Part shown: positions 13,075 to 25,194 of the stretch, in pieces | Layout of the letters: each line of letters starts with the position of its first letter | How positions within the stretch are numbered: position 1 is the first letter of the stretch | The notes under the pieces: model-generated | Database searches by the model: none | Told to the model about the DNA's origin: nothing | What the model saw: the letters and a program-made list of their open reading frames with translations, nothing else | Position numbers and translations under genes: made by a program | Assembly: GCF_024679095.1 (NCBI RefSeq) | Contig: NC_066531.1 | Coordinates: forward strand, 8,862,761-8,926,760 | Direction: 5' to 3' | DNA: 64,000 nt | Source of the DNA: Eriocheir sinensis | Lineage: Eukaryota; Arthropoda; Malacostraca; Decapoda; Varunidae

Positions 13075-13137
<63 letters not shown>

Positions 13138-13209
13138 TTGTTAAAATACATCTTAATTCTGGATGAGAGGGATTCAGACAAGTTATAGTACACACATATG
13201 GCATACATG

Positions 13210-13266
<57 letters not shown>

Positions 13267-13341
13267 TTGTTAAAATGCATCTTAATTCTGGATGAGGGGG
13301 ATAATTCAGACAAGTTATAGTACACACACAGGGCATACATG

Positions 13342-13389
<48 letters not shown>

Positions 13390-13395
13390 TTGCAA
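13012..13395. repeat. Three tandem units with (ATA)n tracts
   Basis: Units of about 130 bp. Each has a non-repetitive half (with AAATGCATCTTAATTCTGGA-like sequence and GGCATACATG) and an ATA run (13074-13135, 13210-13264, 13341-13389). The minus-strand open frames here are artefacts of the ATA runs. Confidence 0.9.
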
Positions 13396-13551
13396 CGTTC
13401 TGTGGATCATATGTACGTTTCTACTACCTAGTTACCACGTCCCCATCACCTTTTAAGAACCCTTTTACTACATCCCATTACGCCAATGCTATGTATTGGT
13501 ACCTTTAATGTGCATATTCCCACAACCTTTCTGATAATCGGGGGGGGGGGG

Positions 13552-13622
13552 GCTTCGTGGTGCAGTGGTTAGCACACTCGGCTCATAACCGAGAGAGACC
13601 GGGTTCGATTCCCGGGCGGAGT
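13552..13622 (+). tRNA. tRNA-Met(CAT)-like gene or SINE head
   Basis: Folds as a tRNA. The acceptor GCTTCGT pairs with GCGGAGT (three G-U pairs). The D arm is TGC...GCA. The anticodon stem CTCGG/CCGAG is perfect, with a 7-nt loop CTCATAA giving anticodon CAT. The T stem CCGGG/CCCGG is perfect, with loop TTCGATT. The following sequence reappears without the tRNA at 14565-14790, so this is more likely the head of a tRNA-derived SINE than a free gene. Confidence 0.5.
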
Positions 13623-13755
13623 GGAAAAATTTTGCTGGGATTAAACCTTCCCACACTCATATCCTTGAGCATGCGAAGGCAATGAAGTGTAAAAAAAAAC
13701 TTGCTTTTTTATCTCGTAAAGGAAGAAATACAATCACAAAGGAGTAGGTCAAGTA
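13552..13755 (+). mobile_element. tRNA-Met-derived SINE
   Basis: tRNA-Met-like head (13552-13622), then a TTTTGCTGGGATTAAACC body, an A run, and a tail TCGTAAAGGAAGAAATACAA. Body and tail recur at 14565-14785. Internal A and B boxes would drive polymerase III. Confidence 0.65.
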
Positions 13756-14564
13756 GGTCATTGCGTTTTTTTTGTGTGTGTGTTTTTGCTACGTTACTGT
13801 TACCTTTAGCGTGAATATTGCCACATTCTTCCTACTAAGCATACCATTACCTTTCTGCTACGTTTCTTGCAACGGTTCCTTCTATTACCTGTGTCATACA
13901 TCATATCTTCGTTAACTGCTCACAGTCACATAACCATAAATTTTACTTTTCGTTAATGCATATAAACGACGCTGAAAATCAATGTAGTTACACTTGAAGA
14001 TGAGATGATCGTAAAAATCTAACTTGTTCTTAGTCAGCAAATGAGCAAAGATAAGAGAAGACATTCTTAACTTATTATATTTTATTCATACTTTTCTCCT
14101 TTTTCTTTTTTTGTGTGTGTGGGGCGGGAATCAGTATGTGCAATCCAATATAACACATTTATTTAGAACATGTCAAAGTGCTAATTATTGCGAGGGTGAT
14201 TTTTTTTTTCTATTTGAAAAAACAAAAAACAGACATATAATTCGCTAGTTAAGGGACTTGTTCTTTCCAGACATTATGGAAATGATTTTGATGACGGTAA
14301 AATCTTGAACTCCATATAAGCATTGTAACGCTGTTACCTTCACTAATTCCACACATTCATTTGCTTACGGGAGGATATAATAAGAAAGAAAAGATAGTTA
14401 TACTTTGAGCTTTCAGAAAAATAGGTAATTTAACTACAACTTTAACTATATTTTTTCCTAGACACTTAAAAAAAAAACCTCCCATAACATGACACACAAT
14501 TCTCAAAATGAATCTTAAGTACATTAGGAAGCAGAGTATGCACTTTTTAGGGGGTATAGAAAAA
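13756..14564. other. AT-rich stretch, no gene recognised
   Basis: AT-rich with several poly-A and poly-T runs. No open frame or repeat of note. Confidence 0.5.
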
Positions 14565-14785
14565 TGATTTTGCTGGGATTAAACCTTCCCATACTCATAT
14601 CCTTGAGCATGCGAAGACAATGGTGTGAAAAAAAAAAATCAAAATTATATAAAAAAAATACACTCATCACATTTTTTTCTACCCAAATGTTCGATCCCAC
14701 CCACACTATGAATGGCGAAAAAAAAAAAAAAACTAGGTATTCCTCGTAAAGGAAGAAATACAATCACAAAGGAGTAAGTCAAGCT
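14565..14785 (+). mobile_element. 5'-truncated copy of the tRNA-Met SINE body
   Basis: TTTTGCTGGGATTAAACC through the CCTTGAGCATGCGAAG body, and later the AAAGGAAGAAATACAATC tail, match 13628-13755 but are separated by about 100 bp of A-rich sequence. Confidence 0.6.
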
Positions 14786-16454
14786 GTCAATAACACCAAC
14801 AAAAACGACAAAAAAAAAATATACTGTATATATATACTTTCCCCTGAAATAAAATGATCTTATCGAGCAAATATATTATAATATTTTACCTAATTCATTA
14901 AGGACAAGGTCAACAATACCAAGGGATTATAGTGGGTCCTATTAGAGTAGTGTGGAATGGAACCAAACCACAGTAAACCACAGGATTAGGTCAACAATAT
15001 AAGTGTATATCCAAGATTCTATTAGAAAGTAGTATGTAATGGAACCCAAACACCAGGAAACCATGGAGTTAATGTGATCAACGCATGATACTCAGATATG
15101 GAGGAAAATTAGAGAACCATATTTTTTTTATCAATTAATGTGACCAGTAATGTTAATTTTTATAACCAGAGACCAATGAGGACTAAAATATTTATGTATT
15201 TCTGTATTGCCAGAACACTTTAAACCTAGAGAAAGGACGCGGGATAACCATGGGCCTGAACCGGGCCTTCAGAGAAAACTTATCAAAACGTACTGGAGGA
15301 AACCAATTAGTTAATGTATGGAAGGGTATTAGTGACATGTCATCATGTATAACTAAGGTGGGCAGAACTCACTCTCTTATGTGCTTAGCGTATTATTAAT
15401 CTTTTCACCTGTTGATGATCATTACCAAAAGGGAATACACACTAAATAAATAGAAGATAAGTGAATGTAAAACAAGTACCAAATTAAGCATGTTAGAAAC
15501 CAGACAGGCTCTACAGTATTCCGGACATACAGGCTGACAATCAATGATCTAGCATTGTTGAAACCGACAGCTTAATAGGGAATATATTACTGGATTACCT
15601 TATCCTAATCTTAGCGTATCCTATGCATCATCAAATATTGTATGCAGAGAAAATAAAGGAGTTACCAAATGACTAGCAAATTAAACTGAAAATAAAAGAG
15701 TACGACAAGTACATATCAATTTTGGTTACACATAGTATCAAAAGATAAATAAGTTCATTGATTAGGATCAGGTATGTAAAAGGAACTGCGGGTCAAAAAC
15801 TAAATACATGGAATTCACAGTATATACAGTAAACTGAGTAAAATTACAGAAAAAAAATAATAAACCAATAAACATTACGTTTCAATGAATATTGTTCATA
15901 TAAATTCTTCCTGGAAGACTTTGATTATTGAAAAATAAATCCTCCCACTTGTGAACACTATGATCAGTAGTTCTTAATACCAGTATTTCATGATCTTTAA
16001 TTCAATTAGGGTGAATATTTCCTCTATTACCACTTTTCCTTTTGGAATTTTATTCTTCCACTTGATAGTTTTAAACACTTTTGAGTGTTTTGATGTCTCA
16101 TTTGCTGTAAAAAATGAATAATAACCATAATATGACAATTGGGGAGATTGTATTACTCACGCGCCGACATCTCGTTTTCTACTCAGCCAACTGCTCTTTT
16201 GTTGCTATACGTTACATGTTACGTTACGTTACGTCACGTTACATAATGCGTTATATATTTTCTACTACCCTTTAAACCTTCCGTAAAAAAGAACATTGGG
16301 AGTGTATAGATGAAAACAACGGTAAATCTTTCCTCTATTCGCGGGTTCTCTTTTTTTTTCTTTCTATTTTTTCCATTGACAGAATTTAAGCTCTTTAGTG
16401 TTTTGAAGCATCATTTGTTGTGGAAATGAATACTAGCCGTTATATGACCACGTC
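14786..16454. other. AT-rich foldback interior
   Basis: No gene recognised. A diverged tandem duplication of about 84 bp lies at about 14905-15065 (shared GGTCAACAATA and AATGGAACC blocks). A block of about 90 bp (TAGTTTTAAACNCTTTTGAG type) occurs at 16045, 16367 and 17046 and partly at 17266. A short TTACG run at about 16207-16240 is not telomeric. Confidence 0.5.
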
Positions 16455-17030
16455 AACGGAGTTAAGATTGGTGATACCTCAATATACTCAAAAAGGCTTA
16501 ACAATTATCAAATGGAAGAAAAATACAAAACAAAACAGGATATAATAATAAAGGAATGAAATATCAAAGTGTGAAAATAGACATGAAATGTTTGTATTGA
16601 ATGTATTTATGATACTGTCACGCACAGCATGACTGCCAAGCCTATTCCACTCATCCACACCTCTTTTGGTAAACCAATGCTTGTCCATGTCTTTGTTGAA
16701 TCTGAAATTATCTATCTTAAACCCACTGCTACATGCATTACCCGACTATTTAACAACAAAAAACCCTATTAAAGCCCTTCATCCCTTTATAAATGTCAGT
16801 CACGTCTTCTCGTAACCTTCGCTTCTCTAGAGAATGCAGATTTAAATGCTAAAGTCTATCCTCATATGGAAAGTTTTCCGTCCTTTGAATCACTTTTTTT
16901 CATCTTACTCTGTACAGATTCTAACATCCTGATATCCATTCTTAATGGACTGACCAAAACTGAACCACATAATCGAGATGAACTCTAACTAGTGCTAAGT
17001 AAAGCTTGAGGATGACTTCAGCGCTTTTAT
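16455..17030 (-). pseudogene. LINE RT C-terminal fragment
   Basis: Minus-strand translation shows LALVRVHLDYVVQFWS, FPYEDRL, NLHSLEKRRLRED and KHWFTKRGVDEWNRLGSH, in the order typical of LINE polymerase C-termini of the CR1/L2 sort, with many stops and shifts. The last 150 bp (16455-16600) is repeated inverted at 17195-17345, where the right arm of the foldback begins. Confidence 0.75.
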
Positions 17031-17194
17031 TGGTAATGCACCTTTTTTTCTTCCATTCGATAGTTTTAAACCCTTTTGAGTGTTTTGAGGTGTCATTTGT
17101 TGTGCAAATGAATATTAACTATAATATAACCATGTCAGATAGATGGATAGGCTATGCTAGGTACGCTTTAAGTCCTATTGAGACATCATGGTCA

Positions 17195-17345
17195 CGCCCA
17201 TTTCAACATTTCATGTCTATTTTCACACTTTGATATTTCATTCCTTTATTATTATATCCTGTTTTGTTTTGTATTTTTCTTCCATTTGATAATTGTTAAG
17301 CCTTTTTGAGTATATTGAGGTATCACCAATCTTAACTCCGTTGAC
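17195..17345 (+). repeat. Inverted copy of the LINE 3' end (inner palindrome)
   Basis: Reverse complement of 16455-16600 with near identity. The pair forms an inner inverted repeat with a loop of about 590 bp, and it abuts the right foldback arm at 17347. Confidence 0.85.
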
Positions 17346-17517
17346 GAAGGGCGGAAGCAGGTGTGTAGCGAATTTTACGTAACGACTTTCCCATCATCGC
17401 CATCTTCCATAGTATATTTTCAACTGTGACAGCGTTTGCACGTGCTACCATAAGCCAACTCCCCGTCATTCATATAATTTCTTTTTCTTCCTTTCTCTTT
17501 GTCCTTTTTCATCTTCG

Positions 17518-17798
<281 letters not shown>

Positions 17799-17902
17799 TC
17801 ACCTCTTTTTCTTTCTCTATATAAATTCCTCTCTCTCTCTCTAGATTTTGGCATGTTAGTTTCTCACTAGATATCAATAAAAATCATAAAATCCCACTAA
17901 TT

Positions 17903-18268
17903 TTAACTATTCCTTATATAAAGACTATCGCGGTGGTAGTTTAATTCTTTATCTTGACGCCCGGAAAAACGCGGGAAAGGGGGGAGGGGATGCAGATGTA
18001 TCTCACCGAATACCATTCCACAGCTTTCACAGAGTTTTTCTGCATTGTTAGCTCGTGGTGAAGAACACTCATGGACGGAAGGAGAGATGTGAAACGTCTC
18101 CCACAATGTTTAAACAAAGAGTCATCTCCACGGCGGTCACTGTCGACGCACGACCGACACGATCCACTAAACGACTTTCTTCTCCCACACTGTTTACACA
18201 AAGCATTGCTTCTCATTCTCACGAGAAATATACCATCATCCCGCAACAGAGACGAGTCAACACCGTGA
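17903..18268 (-). pseudogene. Cys-rich ORF, right arm copy
   Basis: Reverse-complement copy of the left-arm Cys-rich unit. The first two Cys motifs (LCKQCGRRKSF and FKHCGRRF) are in frame, then the 2-bp insertion shared with copy B shifts the frame. Nucleotide identity with the left copies is very high, so arm pairing, gene conversion or recent duplication is likely. Confidence 0.65.
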
Positions 18269-18511
18269 CGTTAAGCCGTTCCCCACCAGGGCTCAGCTTT
18301 GTTCGCCTAACGCGGGAGAGTGGGAGACACCTAACACATCTGCTAGAGGAGGGTGGGGGGGGGGGGGGTGAAGGGCGGAAGCAGGTGTGTAGCGAATTTT
18401 ACGTAACGACTTTCCCATCATCGCCATCTTCCATAGTATATTTTCAACTGTGACTCCCCGTCATTCATATAATTTCTCTTTCTTCCTTTCTCTTTGTCCT
18501 TTTTCATCTTC

Positions 18512-18957
<446 letters not shown>

Positions 18958-19156
18958 TAACATAACTTTGTGTTTTTTTGTGTACTTAACGTATATGCTT
19001 AACCTCAAACTCTATGTTTAACATGTGTGCGGTTACTTATGCATCATCTTCCCCAAAATAAAAAGATACAGTTACTATACTTTCTTTCTCAAAGACAAAG
19101 TTTTAATGTACACAACATAACTTTGTGTACTTGATTAATCTCAAACTCTTATTTAC

Positions 19157-19159
<3 letters not shown>

Positions 19160-19231
<72 letters not shown>
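19160..19231. repeat. (GT)n microsatellite
   Basis: Right-arm counterpart of 10769-10806. Confidence 0.95.
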
Positions 19232-19234
<3 letters not shown>

Positions 19235-19439
19235 CAAAGCTAACAGGTAACAAAGGCGTAACTGTTAAGTATAGCATCTCAGCATGGCGTCACTACTTCA
19301 CCCTACACGCTCCCTCTTAGACAGAACGAGGCATGGCGCAGCCCATGTCTCGCCGCTCCCGGACTCGTCACCTCCCACCAACCGCACCATAGCACATCCC
19401 TCGCTCCCTCCCCATAGCATGTCACTGCCGATCCCTCTC

Positions 19440-19902
19440 TGTCCCGCCCCACGCTCCCTTGCCCCGCCAAAACAAGCCGCTATGACATAGGATACTACGG
19501 AAGTCTTTCCGCCTCCGCCCCACGCTCCCTTGCCCCGCCAAAACAAGCCGGTATGACAGCCGCCACTACGGCTGTTTTTCCGCCCCGCCCCACGCCCCAT
19601 TGCCCCGCCAAAACAAGCCGCTATGGCGCAGGATACTACGGATGTCCTTCCGCCCCCCCACCCACGTGTTTTTCCGCCCCGCCCCACGCTCCCTTGCCCC
19701 GCCAAAACAAGCCGGTATGGCGCAGGATACTACGGATGTCCTTCCGCCCTCCGCCCCACGTGTTTTTCCGCCCCGCCCCACGCTCCCTTGCCCCGCCAAA
19801 ACAAGCCGGTATGACAGCCGCCACTACGGCTGTTTTTTCCGCCCCGCCCCACGCGCCATTGCCCCGGAAAAACAAGCCAGTATGGCAATATTATAACTAC
19901 TG
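19440..19902 (-). repeat. GC-rich subterminal repeats, right arm
   Basis: Mirror of the left array: CCGCCAAAACAAGCCG and CTACGG cores at about 70-90-bp spacing, ending in CAATATTATAACTACTG. Confidence 0.85.
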
Positions 19903-20344
19903 GCGGCCACGGGACTGTTGCGACCGCCCACCCGGCAATGACCACTTGACCCTAGTCATCGCATGACCAGCCGATTGATGCAGTGGGGCTACACTGAACC
20001 GCCCGTCTTACCCCAACCCTCCCACCAAAGGAGCGTGTTGCCCACCGAGGGGAACTACACCCTGCCCCGCTGTGGACTCAACCCCCAGATGAGAGGGTAC
20101 GGAGGAGAGTATACGGGACGCCACGCACGGCAAACACGTGGGGAGACAGTAGCCCTGCCCTGGGTGGTAAAAGGGCAGGGCGGGCGAAGGCAACATCACC
20201 AGTAGGCCTCCTCTACCGGTGATGAGGGGGGAGCACTTGGTCCACGAGGCCAACGGACATCGAGCCCTATAGAGGTGGGCAAGCCACCACGGTAGGTGGT
20301 GCCGCCGACCTCGCTTCAAGCCCCGTCACCACCACAAGGTGACT
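19903..20344. other. Unassigned GC-rich sequence
   Basis: About 440 bp between the foldback and the CR1 tail. Short open frames on both strands have no recognisable domain. It does not continue LINE B across the foldback. Confidence 0.4.
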
Positions 20345-20477
20345 CCCCTTCGAGATTTACATAGATTTACATAGAAAATCAGACCACACAGACCCCATGG
20401 TCCAGACTTGGTGGTCTGTCCTTAAACCTAAGTGATTTTACATTAATCAGAAGACTCCAAAACGTTGCATTTCTACT

Positions 20478-23295
20478 CTAGTTGATATTAAGTTGAAGGA
20501 AGTGACGGTCGAGCTTATTTTTGAAGGAGTCAATCGTGTTACACTGGACCACTGATGGTGGAAGCTTATTCCATTCTCGCACTACAACATTGGTGAAGAA
20601 AAATTTGGTGCAGTCTGAATTTACTTCTCTACATCTGAGTTTTACGCCATTGTTCCTCGTGCGCAAAGTGTCATCGATCATAAACAATGTTGATCTGTCT
20701 ACATTCGTGAAACCATTAAGTATTTTAAAACATTCGATAAGTTTTCCTCGGAGGCGACGTTTCTCAAGAGAGAACATGTTAAGGGTAGAAAGCCTTTCTT
20801 CGTAGGATTTGTTGCGCAAGGAAGGGATCATTTTCGTTGCCCGACGCTGAACACCTTCTAATTTAGCAATATCCTTTGCATGGTGGGGAGACCAAAACTG
20901 TACCGCATATTCCAAGTGGGGTCTGACTAAACTGTTGTAGAGCGGGAGTATTACATCTTTATTCTTGAATACAAAGTTTCTTTTAATGAAGCCCAACATT
21001 CTGTTCGCTTTATTTGCTGCATCGATGCATTGCTGTGAGAATTTGAGGTTTGACGCGATTTTGACCCCCAAGTCTTTGATGCATTGAACGCTTTTGAGTT
21101 TAACGCCGCGCATTTCGTATTCGAACTTCTTATTCCTCGTTCCAACTTGAAGGACCTGGCACTTGTCTACGTTAAAGGGCATCTCCCATCTATCCGACCA
21201 AGCTGAAATTTTGTGCAAATCCTCTTGGAGGCTTTGCCTGTCTTCGTCAGTGAGAACCGAGTTACCAATCTTTGTGTCGTCGGCAAATTTACTAATGCGG
21301 TTATTGAGTCCAACATCCACGTCGTTGATGTAAATAATGAAGAGCACTGGGCCAAGGACCGAGCCCTGAGGGACGCCACTAGTGGTGACAGGCGCCCACT
21401 CTGAGTTAAATCCGTCAATCACTACTCTTTGTTGTCTGTTGCTCAACCAATTCGCGATCCATTGGTTTACTTGACCGTCAATACCTATTTGCTTTAATTT
21501 GTAAAGTAATTTATGATGCGGGACTTTATCAAACGCTTTCTGGAAATCAAGATAGACTGCGTCCAGTGATTTGGTTACGTCATAAACAGTGAAGAGGTCG
21601 TTATAAAAGGTTAATATGTTTGATAGGCAGGATCTTTTGTTTCGGAAGCCATGTTGTGAGTCCCCAATCAATGAGTGGCTTTCAAGGTAACTCACAATTT
21701 TGTCTCTAATTATGCCCTCAAGTAGCTTACCAGTCCTACAACCGAAGTTAGACTAATGGGCCTGTAATTACCTGGTACTTTTTTGTCTCCTTTCTTGAAA
21801 ATCGGTGTCACGTTAGCCTTTTTCCAATCTGAAGGGACGATGCCTTGTCGCAAGGACATATTGAATACGGTTGTGAGGGAGGAGAGTATTTCGCGCTTTG
21901 TTTCTTTCAGCAGAGTTGGATATACTTTGTCAGGTCCAGGACTTTTATTTGTTTTAAGTGAATGGAGAGCTTTAAGGACTTCATCGGTTGTTATTTCAAA
22001 ATTAGGCAATGCATGCTCGAGATTTACAATAGTACTGGTGTTGGTGGTAGCGAGAGGAAGACTGTTAGCATTAAACACCGAGGAAAAGTAATTGTTTAAG
22101 AGGTTTGCAATGTGTTGGCTGTCAGTCACTAGTGCACCGTCGCTGTGTGTTAAAGGTCCAATACCACTTTTGATCGCCTTTCTGTTGTTTATGTAACTGA
22201 AGAAAGATTTCGGATTATTTTTACAGTTGGCTGCAATATTTTCTTCGTATCTACGCTTTGCCTGACCTACTAGTCTTTTTACTCGTCGCCTGGCATCATT
22301 ATAAAGTCTAATGTTTTCGGGCGTGCTTTGTTCTTTCTTTAACCTGTAAAACAATTTTCTCTCATTGACTGATTGTTTAATTTCGCTATTAAACCACGGT
22401 GGGCTTTTATTAGTGTTAATTCGCTTCTCGCACAAGGGGACGAATGTGTTCTGCTGAGTGAGTAAGTGATTTTTTAAGGCTTAGCCAGGCTTCCTCTACG
22501 TTGCCGTCATCTGATAGTTGTATTTCTGTTAGTTTTTGTCGGATTTCTACGAAGTTAGCTCTTTTGAAATTGGGCACCTTTACTTTATTTTCAGTCACTG
22601 ATGATTGAGCTTTAATGTCGACGCGCACTAATTTATGATCGCAAGAACCGAGGTGTTCTCCTACCGTGACACTACTGACTAGGTTATCTTGGGTCGTTAT
22701 AACAAGGTCGAGTATATTATTTTGTCGAGTTGGCTCAGAAACCATTTGGCTTAGATAATTTTCTTCTAGAAATTCGATCATTCTATGTGACTCGCCTTCT
22801 GTACCTGACAGTGTCGCCCAGTCGATATGGGGGAGGTTAAAGTCTCCTAATATCAGTGAGTCGCTGTTATTAAGTGACTGCCTTAAGACGCTGTACATTT
22901 CAAGGTCGTCATCGAGTGATTGCCCGGGAGGTCTGTAGGTGACATATACATTTAAATTGACTTTTGCAATGTTTACTCGCACGCACAAATGTTCAACGTT
23001 ACTGTTTCCCGGTGTTTTGTCAGTGGGTTGCAAATAGCTTTTGACATAAAAGGCGACGCCACCGCCTCTACGGTTTACACGATCTTTGTTGAGTCTGTAG
23101 CCATCTATGTTGTATTCGGAACTTAAATCAATATTTGTGGTGTCGATAAATGTTTCGGTTATAGCAATTATGTCAAAATTTTCTGTTAAAGCAAGATATC
23201 TCAGTTCATCAAATTTGTTTCTTAGGCTAAGCGCATTGAAACTAAGGATTTTGAAGTTATCTAGAGGCTTGGTAATAGAGTTGGTGGTACTTGCG
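20478..23295 (-). pseudogene. CR1 ORF2: endonuclease-RT, two frame breaks
   Basis: Endonuclease at about 23280-22440: NFKILSFNALSLRNK, AITETF, RGGGVAFYVK, then GDFNLPHIDW and the GSCDHKL Asp-His motif. RT at about 22100-20900: KSPGPDKVYP, NYRPISLTS, DFQKAFDKVPH, SGVPQGSVLGP and the catalytic FADD. The C-terminus has LVRPHLEYAVQFWSPH and VVREWNKLPPSVV and stops at 20478. Breaks lie near 22420-22435 (frameshift) and 21695-21710 (stop or shift). Only two lesions in more than 900 codons suggest a fairly young insertion. Confidence 0.9.
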
Positions 23296-23335
23296 GGATC
23301 ACGGTTACGGGTTTGTTGCGATGCACGGCGTCTAT

Positions 23336-24307
23336 TTACACGGGCGGGGTGGAGGGACGTGGCCGTGACTCGTTTTTTGCTCGGATGACACGCACTGCTT
23401 CGTTGAGGAGCCTTCCGAGTCTGGCTGCCCCGATGGGAGAAAGGTGCAATCCGTCCCTGTGGAAGAGCTCATTTTGTCCACAGAAATTGTCCCATGCGTT
23501 TAAGAACTCCACGTCAAGCTCCTTACAAAGAGTCTGTAAGCGGTTGTTTAGGCTGAAGGCCTTACTGAAAAAGTCGCTCTCCGCCCAAGTCCATGGTAGA
23601 ACTCCTGAAATCAAATTGTTAGGGGATTTAGACTTATACTGCTGGATGAGCCTACGGTACTTCTCCAGGAGTTCCTCAGACCGGGTCGTGGTGACGTCGT
23701 TCGTACCTGTGTGAATAACAAACAGTGAATCATTAGTAGCCTGGGGGGAGATCTCCTCAAGAGCAGCAGTTATGTCGTCGATCCCAGCACCAGGATAGCA
23801 ATAGTTCCGTCTTCGACGAGGAACTCTGCCGCAGAACTCAACGACCTGCTGGCGAATCATGGAGTCACCCACCAGGAAGGTGCTCTCCTGCTCGTCCTCC
23901 TCCTCCAGAATGGCAAACCTGTTGAAGCAATGAACAGGATAAATCGCTTGTCTGGCTGGTTTGGCTCCTCCATTCACGACGGTGAAGCCATCATGGGCGG
24001 TGCCACTAGCATCCTCCCGTTGCGTGGTGTTGTCCGCTGGTGTCGACGGTACCGCTGGGGGCAAGGGGGCGGTTGGAGAAGTGTTTGGCACCACAGCAAC
24101 GTTAGCCTGGATGAATTCCTGCAAGGAGGCAACAGTGTGAGAAAGCTCTATTATTTTATTCTGACCTGCTTCCATCTTCTCTTCCTGCTCCTGCAGTCTT
24201 GTCTCGAGATGCTGCCTGGAGAGACACATTCGACAGACAGCAGAACGCCCTGTAAAAAAGTGAGCTGAGAAGCTACCGTTACAAGTACTGCACTTCTTAG
24301 GCGCCAT
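23336..24307 (-). CDS. CR1 ORF1: zinc-binding, coiled-coil, SGNH-esterase protein
   Basis: Intact 323-codon frame starting MAPKKCSTC. Residues 6-30 hold two CxxC pairs (CSTC and CRMC), a zinc-binding pattern. Residues about 31-70 are Glu/Gln/Leu-rich and probably coiled coil. A proline- and threonine-rich linker follows. Residues about 143-310 form a SGNH hydrolase: VGDSMIR supplies the catalytic Ser, HTGTNDV the Asn block, and DGLHLSPIG the Asp-His pair. CR1 ORF1 proteins of this layout are thought to bind RNA and possibly membranes. No stop or frameshift is visible, unlike ORF2. The reading frame of ORF2 overlaps its end. Confidence 0.85.
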   Translation of the reverse strand: MAPKKCSTCNGSFSAHFFTGRSAVCRMCLSRQHLETRLQEQEEKMEAGQNKIIELSHTVASLQEFIQANVAVVPNTSPTAPLPPAVPSTPADNTTQREDASGTAHDGFTVVNGGAKPARQAIYPVHCFNRFAILEEEDEQESTFLVGDSMIRQQVVEFCGRVPRRRRNYCYPGAGIDDITAALEEISPQATNDSLFVIHTGTNDVTTTRSEELLEKYRRLIQQYKSKSPNNLISGVLPWTWAESDFFSKAFSLNNRLQTLCKELDVEFLNAWDNFCGQNELFHRDGLHLSPIGAARLGRLLNEAVRVIRAKNESRPRPSTPPV

Positions 24308-24330
24308 CTTAGCTGAAATGAAAGAGAGAA

Positions 24331-25150
24331 AAACACCGAGTGAAGGGGATTGGGAAAGGGGTGAGGTGTGAGAGGTAGTTTAGTAATGGAGGAAAAGTGG
24401 GAGAGAGGAGGAGGAGGAAGGGAGGTGAGGTGAGTAAAGAGGGGAAAGAGAGGTGTGTGAGATCAAGGAGGTTAGGAAATAGGTGAGGTGGGAGAGGAGG
24501 AGTAGGAAGGGATGTGAGGTGAGTAAAGAGGGGAAAGGGAGGCGGTGAGTGAGGTGTGTGAGATCAAGGAGGGTTAGGAAATAGGTGAGGTGGGAGAGAG
24601 GAGGAGTAGGAAGAGATGTGAGGTGAGTAAAGAGGGGGAAAGAGAGGCGGTGAGTGAGGTGTGTGAGATCAAGGAGGGTTAGGAAATAGGTGAGGTGGGA
24701 GAGAGGAGGAGTAGGAAGGGATGTGAGGTGAGTAAAGAGGGGGAAAGGGAGGCGGTGAGTGAGGTGTGTGAGATCAAGGAGGGTTAGGAAATAGGTGAGA
24801 TGAGTGAGAGGGAGTTTGGGAAAGGAGGTAAGTGGGAGAGAGGAGGAGTAGGTGATGTGAGGTAAGTGAGGTGTGTGGGAACAAGAAAGGTTAAGAAAGA
24901 GGCGAGGTAAGGTGGGTGAAGGGATGGGTAAATAGGATGTGAGGTAAGGTGAGTGAGGGGGGGAGGGCTTAGAAATATGTGGAGGTGAGGGAGGAGTAGG
25001 AAGGGCTAATCCTCTAGGGGATGAGGAGGAGCAAAAGGGATGTGAGGTGAGCGAGGGTGGGGGGGGGGTCTGAGGTGAGGTGAGGGACAGGGGGGTAGGA
25101 AGTGTTAATCCTCTAGGGGATTTAAAGAGGGTGTAGTGAGGAGGAGCAGA
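24331..25150. repeat. G-rich minisatellite, about 105-bp unit
   Basis: Purine/G-rich plus strand. The core GTGTGAGATCAAGGAGG occurs at about 24455, 24556, 24661 and 24766, giving 101-105-bp spacing; degenerate copies extend to about 25130. It lies directly upstream of the CR1 5' end and could be its tandem 5' region or an independent array. The palindromic AATCCTCTAGGGGATT-like motif occurs near 25007 and 25107. The long minus-strand frame is a repeat artefact. Confidence 0.8.
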
Positions 25151-25194
25151 TTGAATCCTCAGGGAATTCAAAGGGTGGGTTGTCGACACACCCA

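Larger units (their letters stand above)
20345..24330 (-). mobile_element. Near full-length CR1-type LINE
   Basis: Two-ORF LINE on the minus strand. ORF1 (24307-23336) has a SGNH esterase domain, ORF2 has endonuclease and RT, and the 3' end carries short tandem CTATGTAAAT units at 20355-20375. An esterase in ORF1 and a microsatellite-like 3' tail are hallmarks of CR1/L2-group elements. Fragments of the same 3' end occur at 28812-28872 (plus) and 49598-49790 (minus). Confidence 0.9.

Noticed and set aside
13005..13340. Open frames through ATA runs (Ile or Leu repeats)
   Set aside because: Artefact of trinucleotide runs; no start context or domain.
16205..16245. Telomere-like TTACG run
   Set aside because: Only a few irregular units; arthropod telomeres are usually TTAGG.
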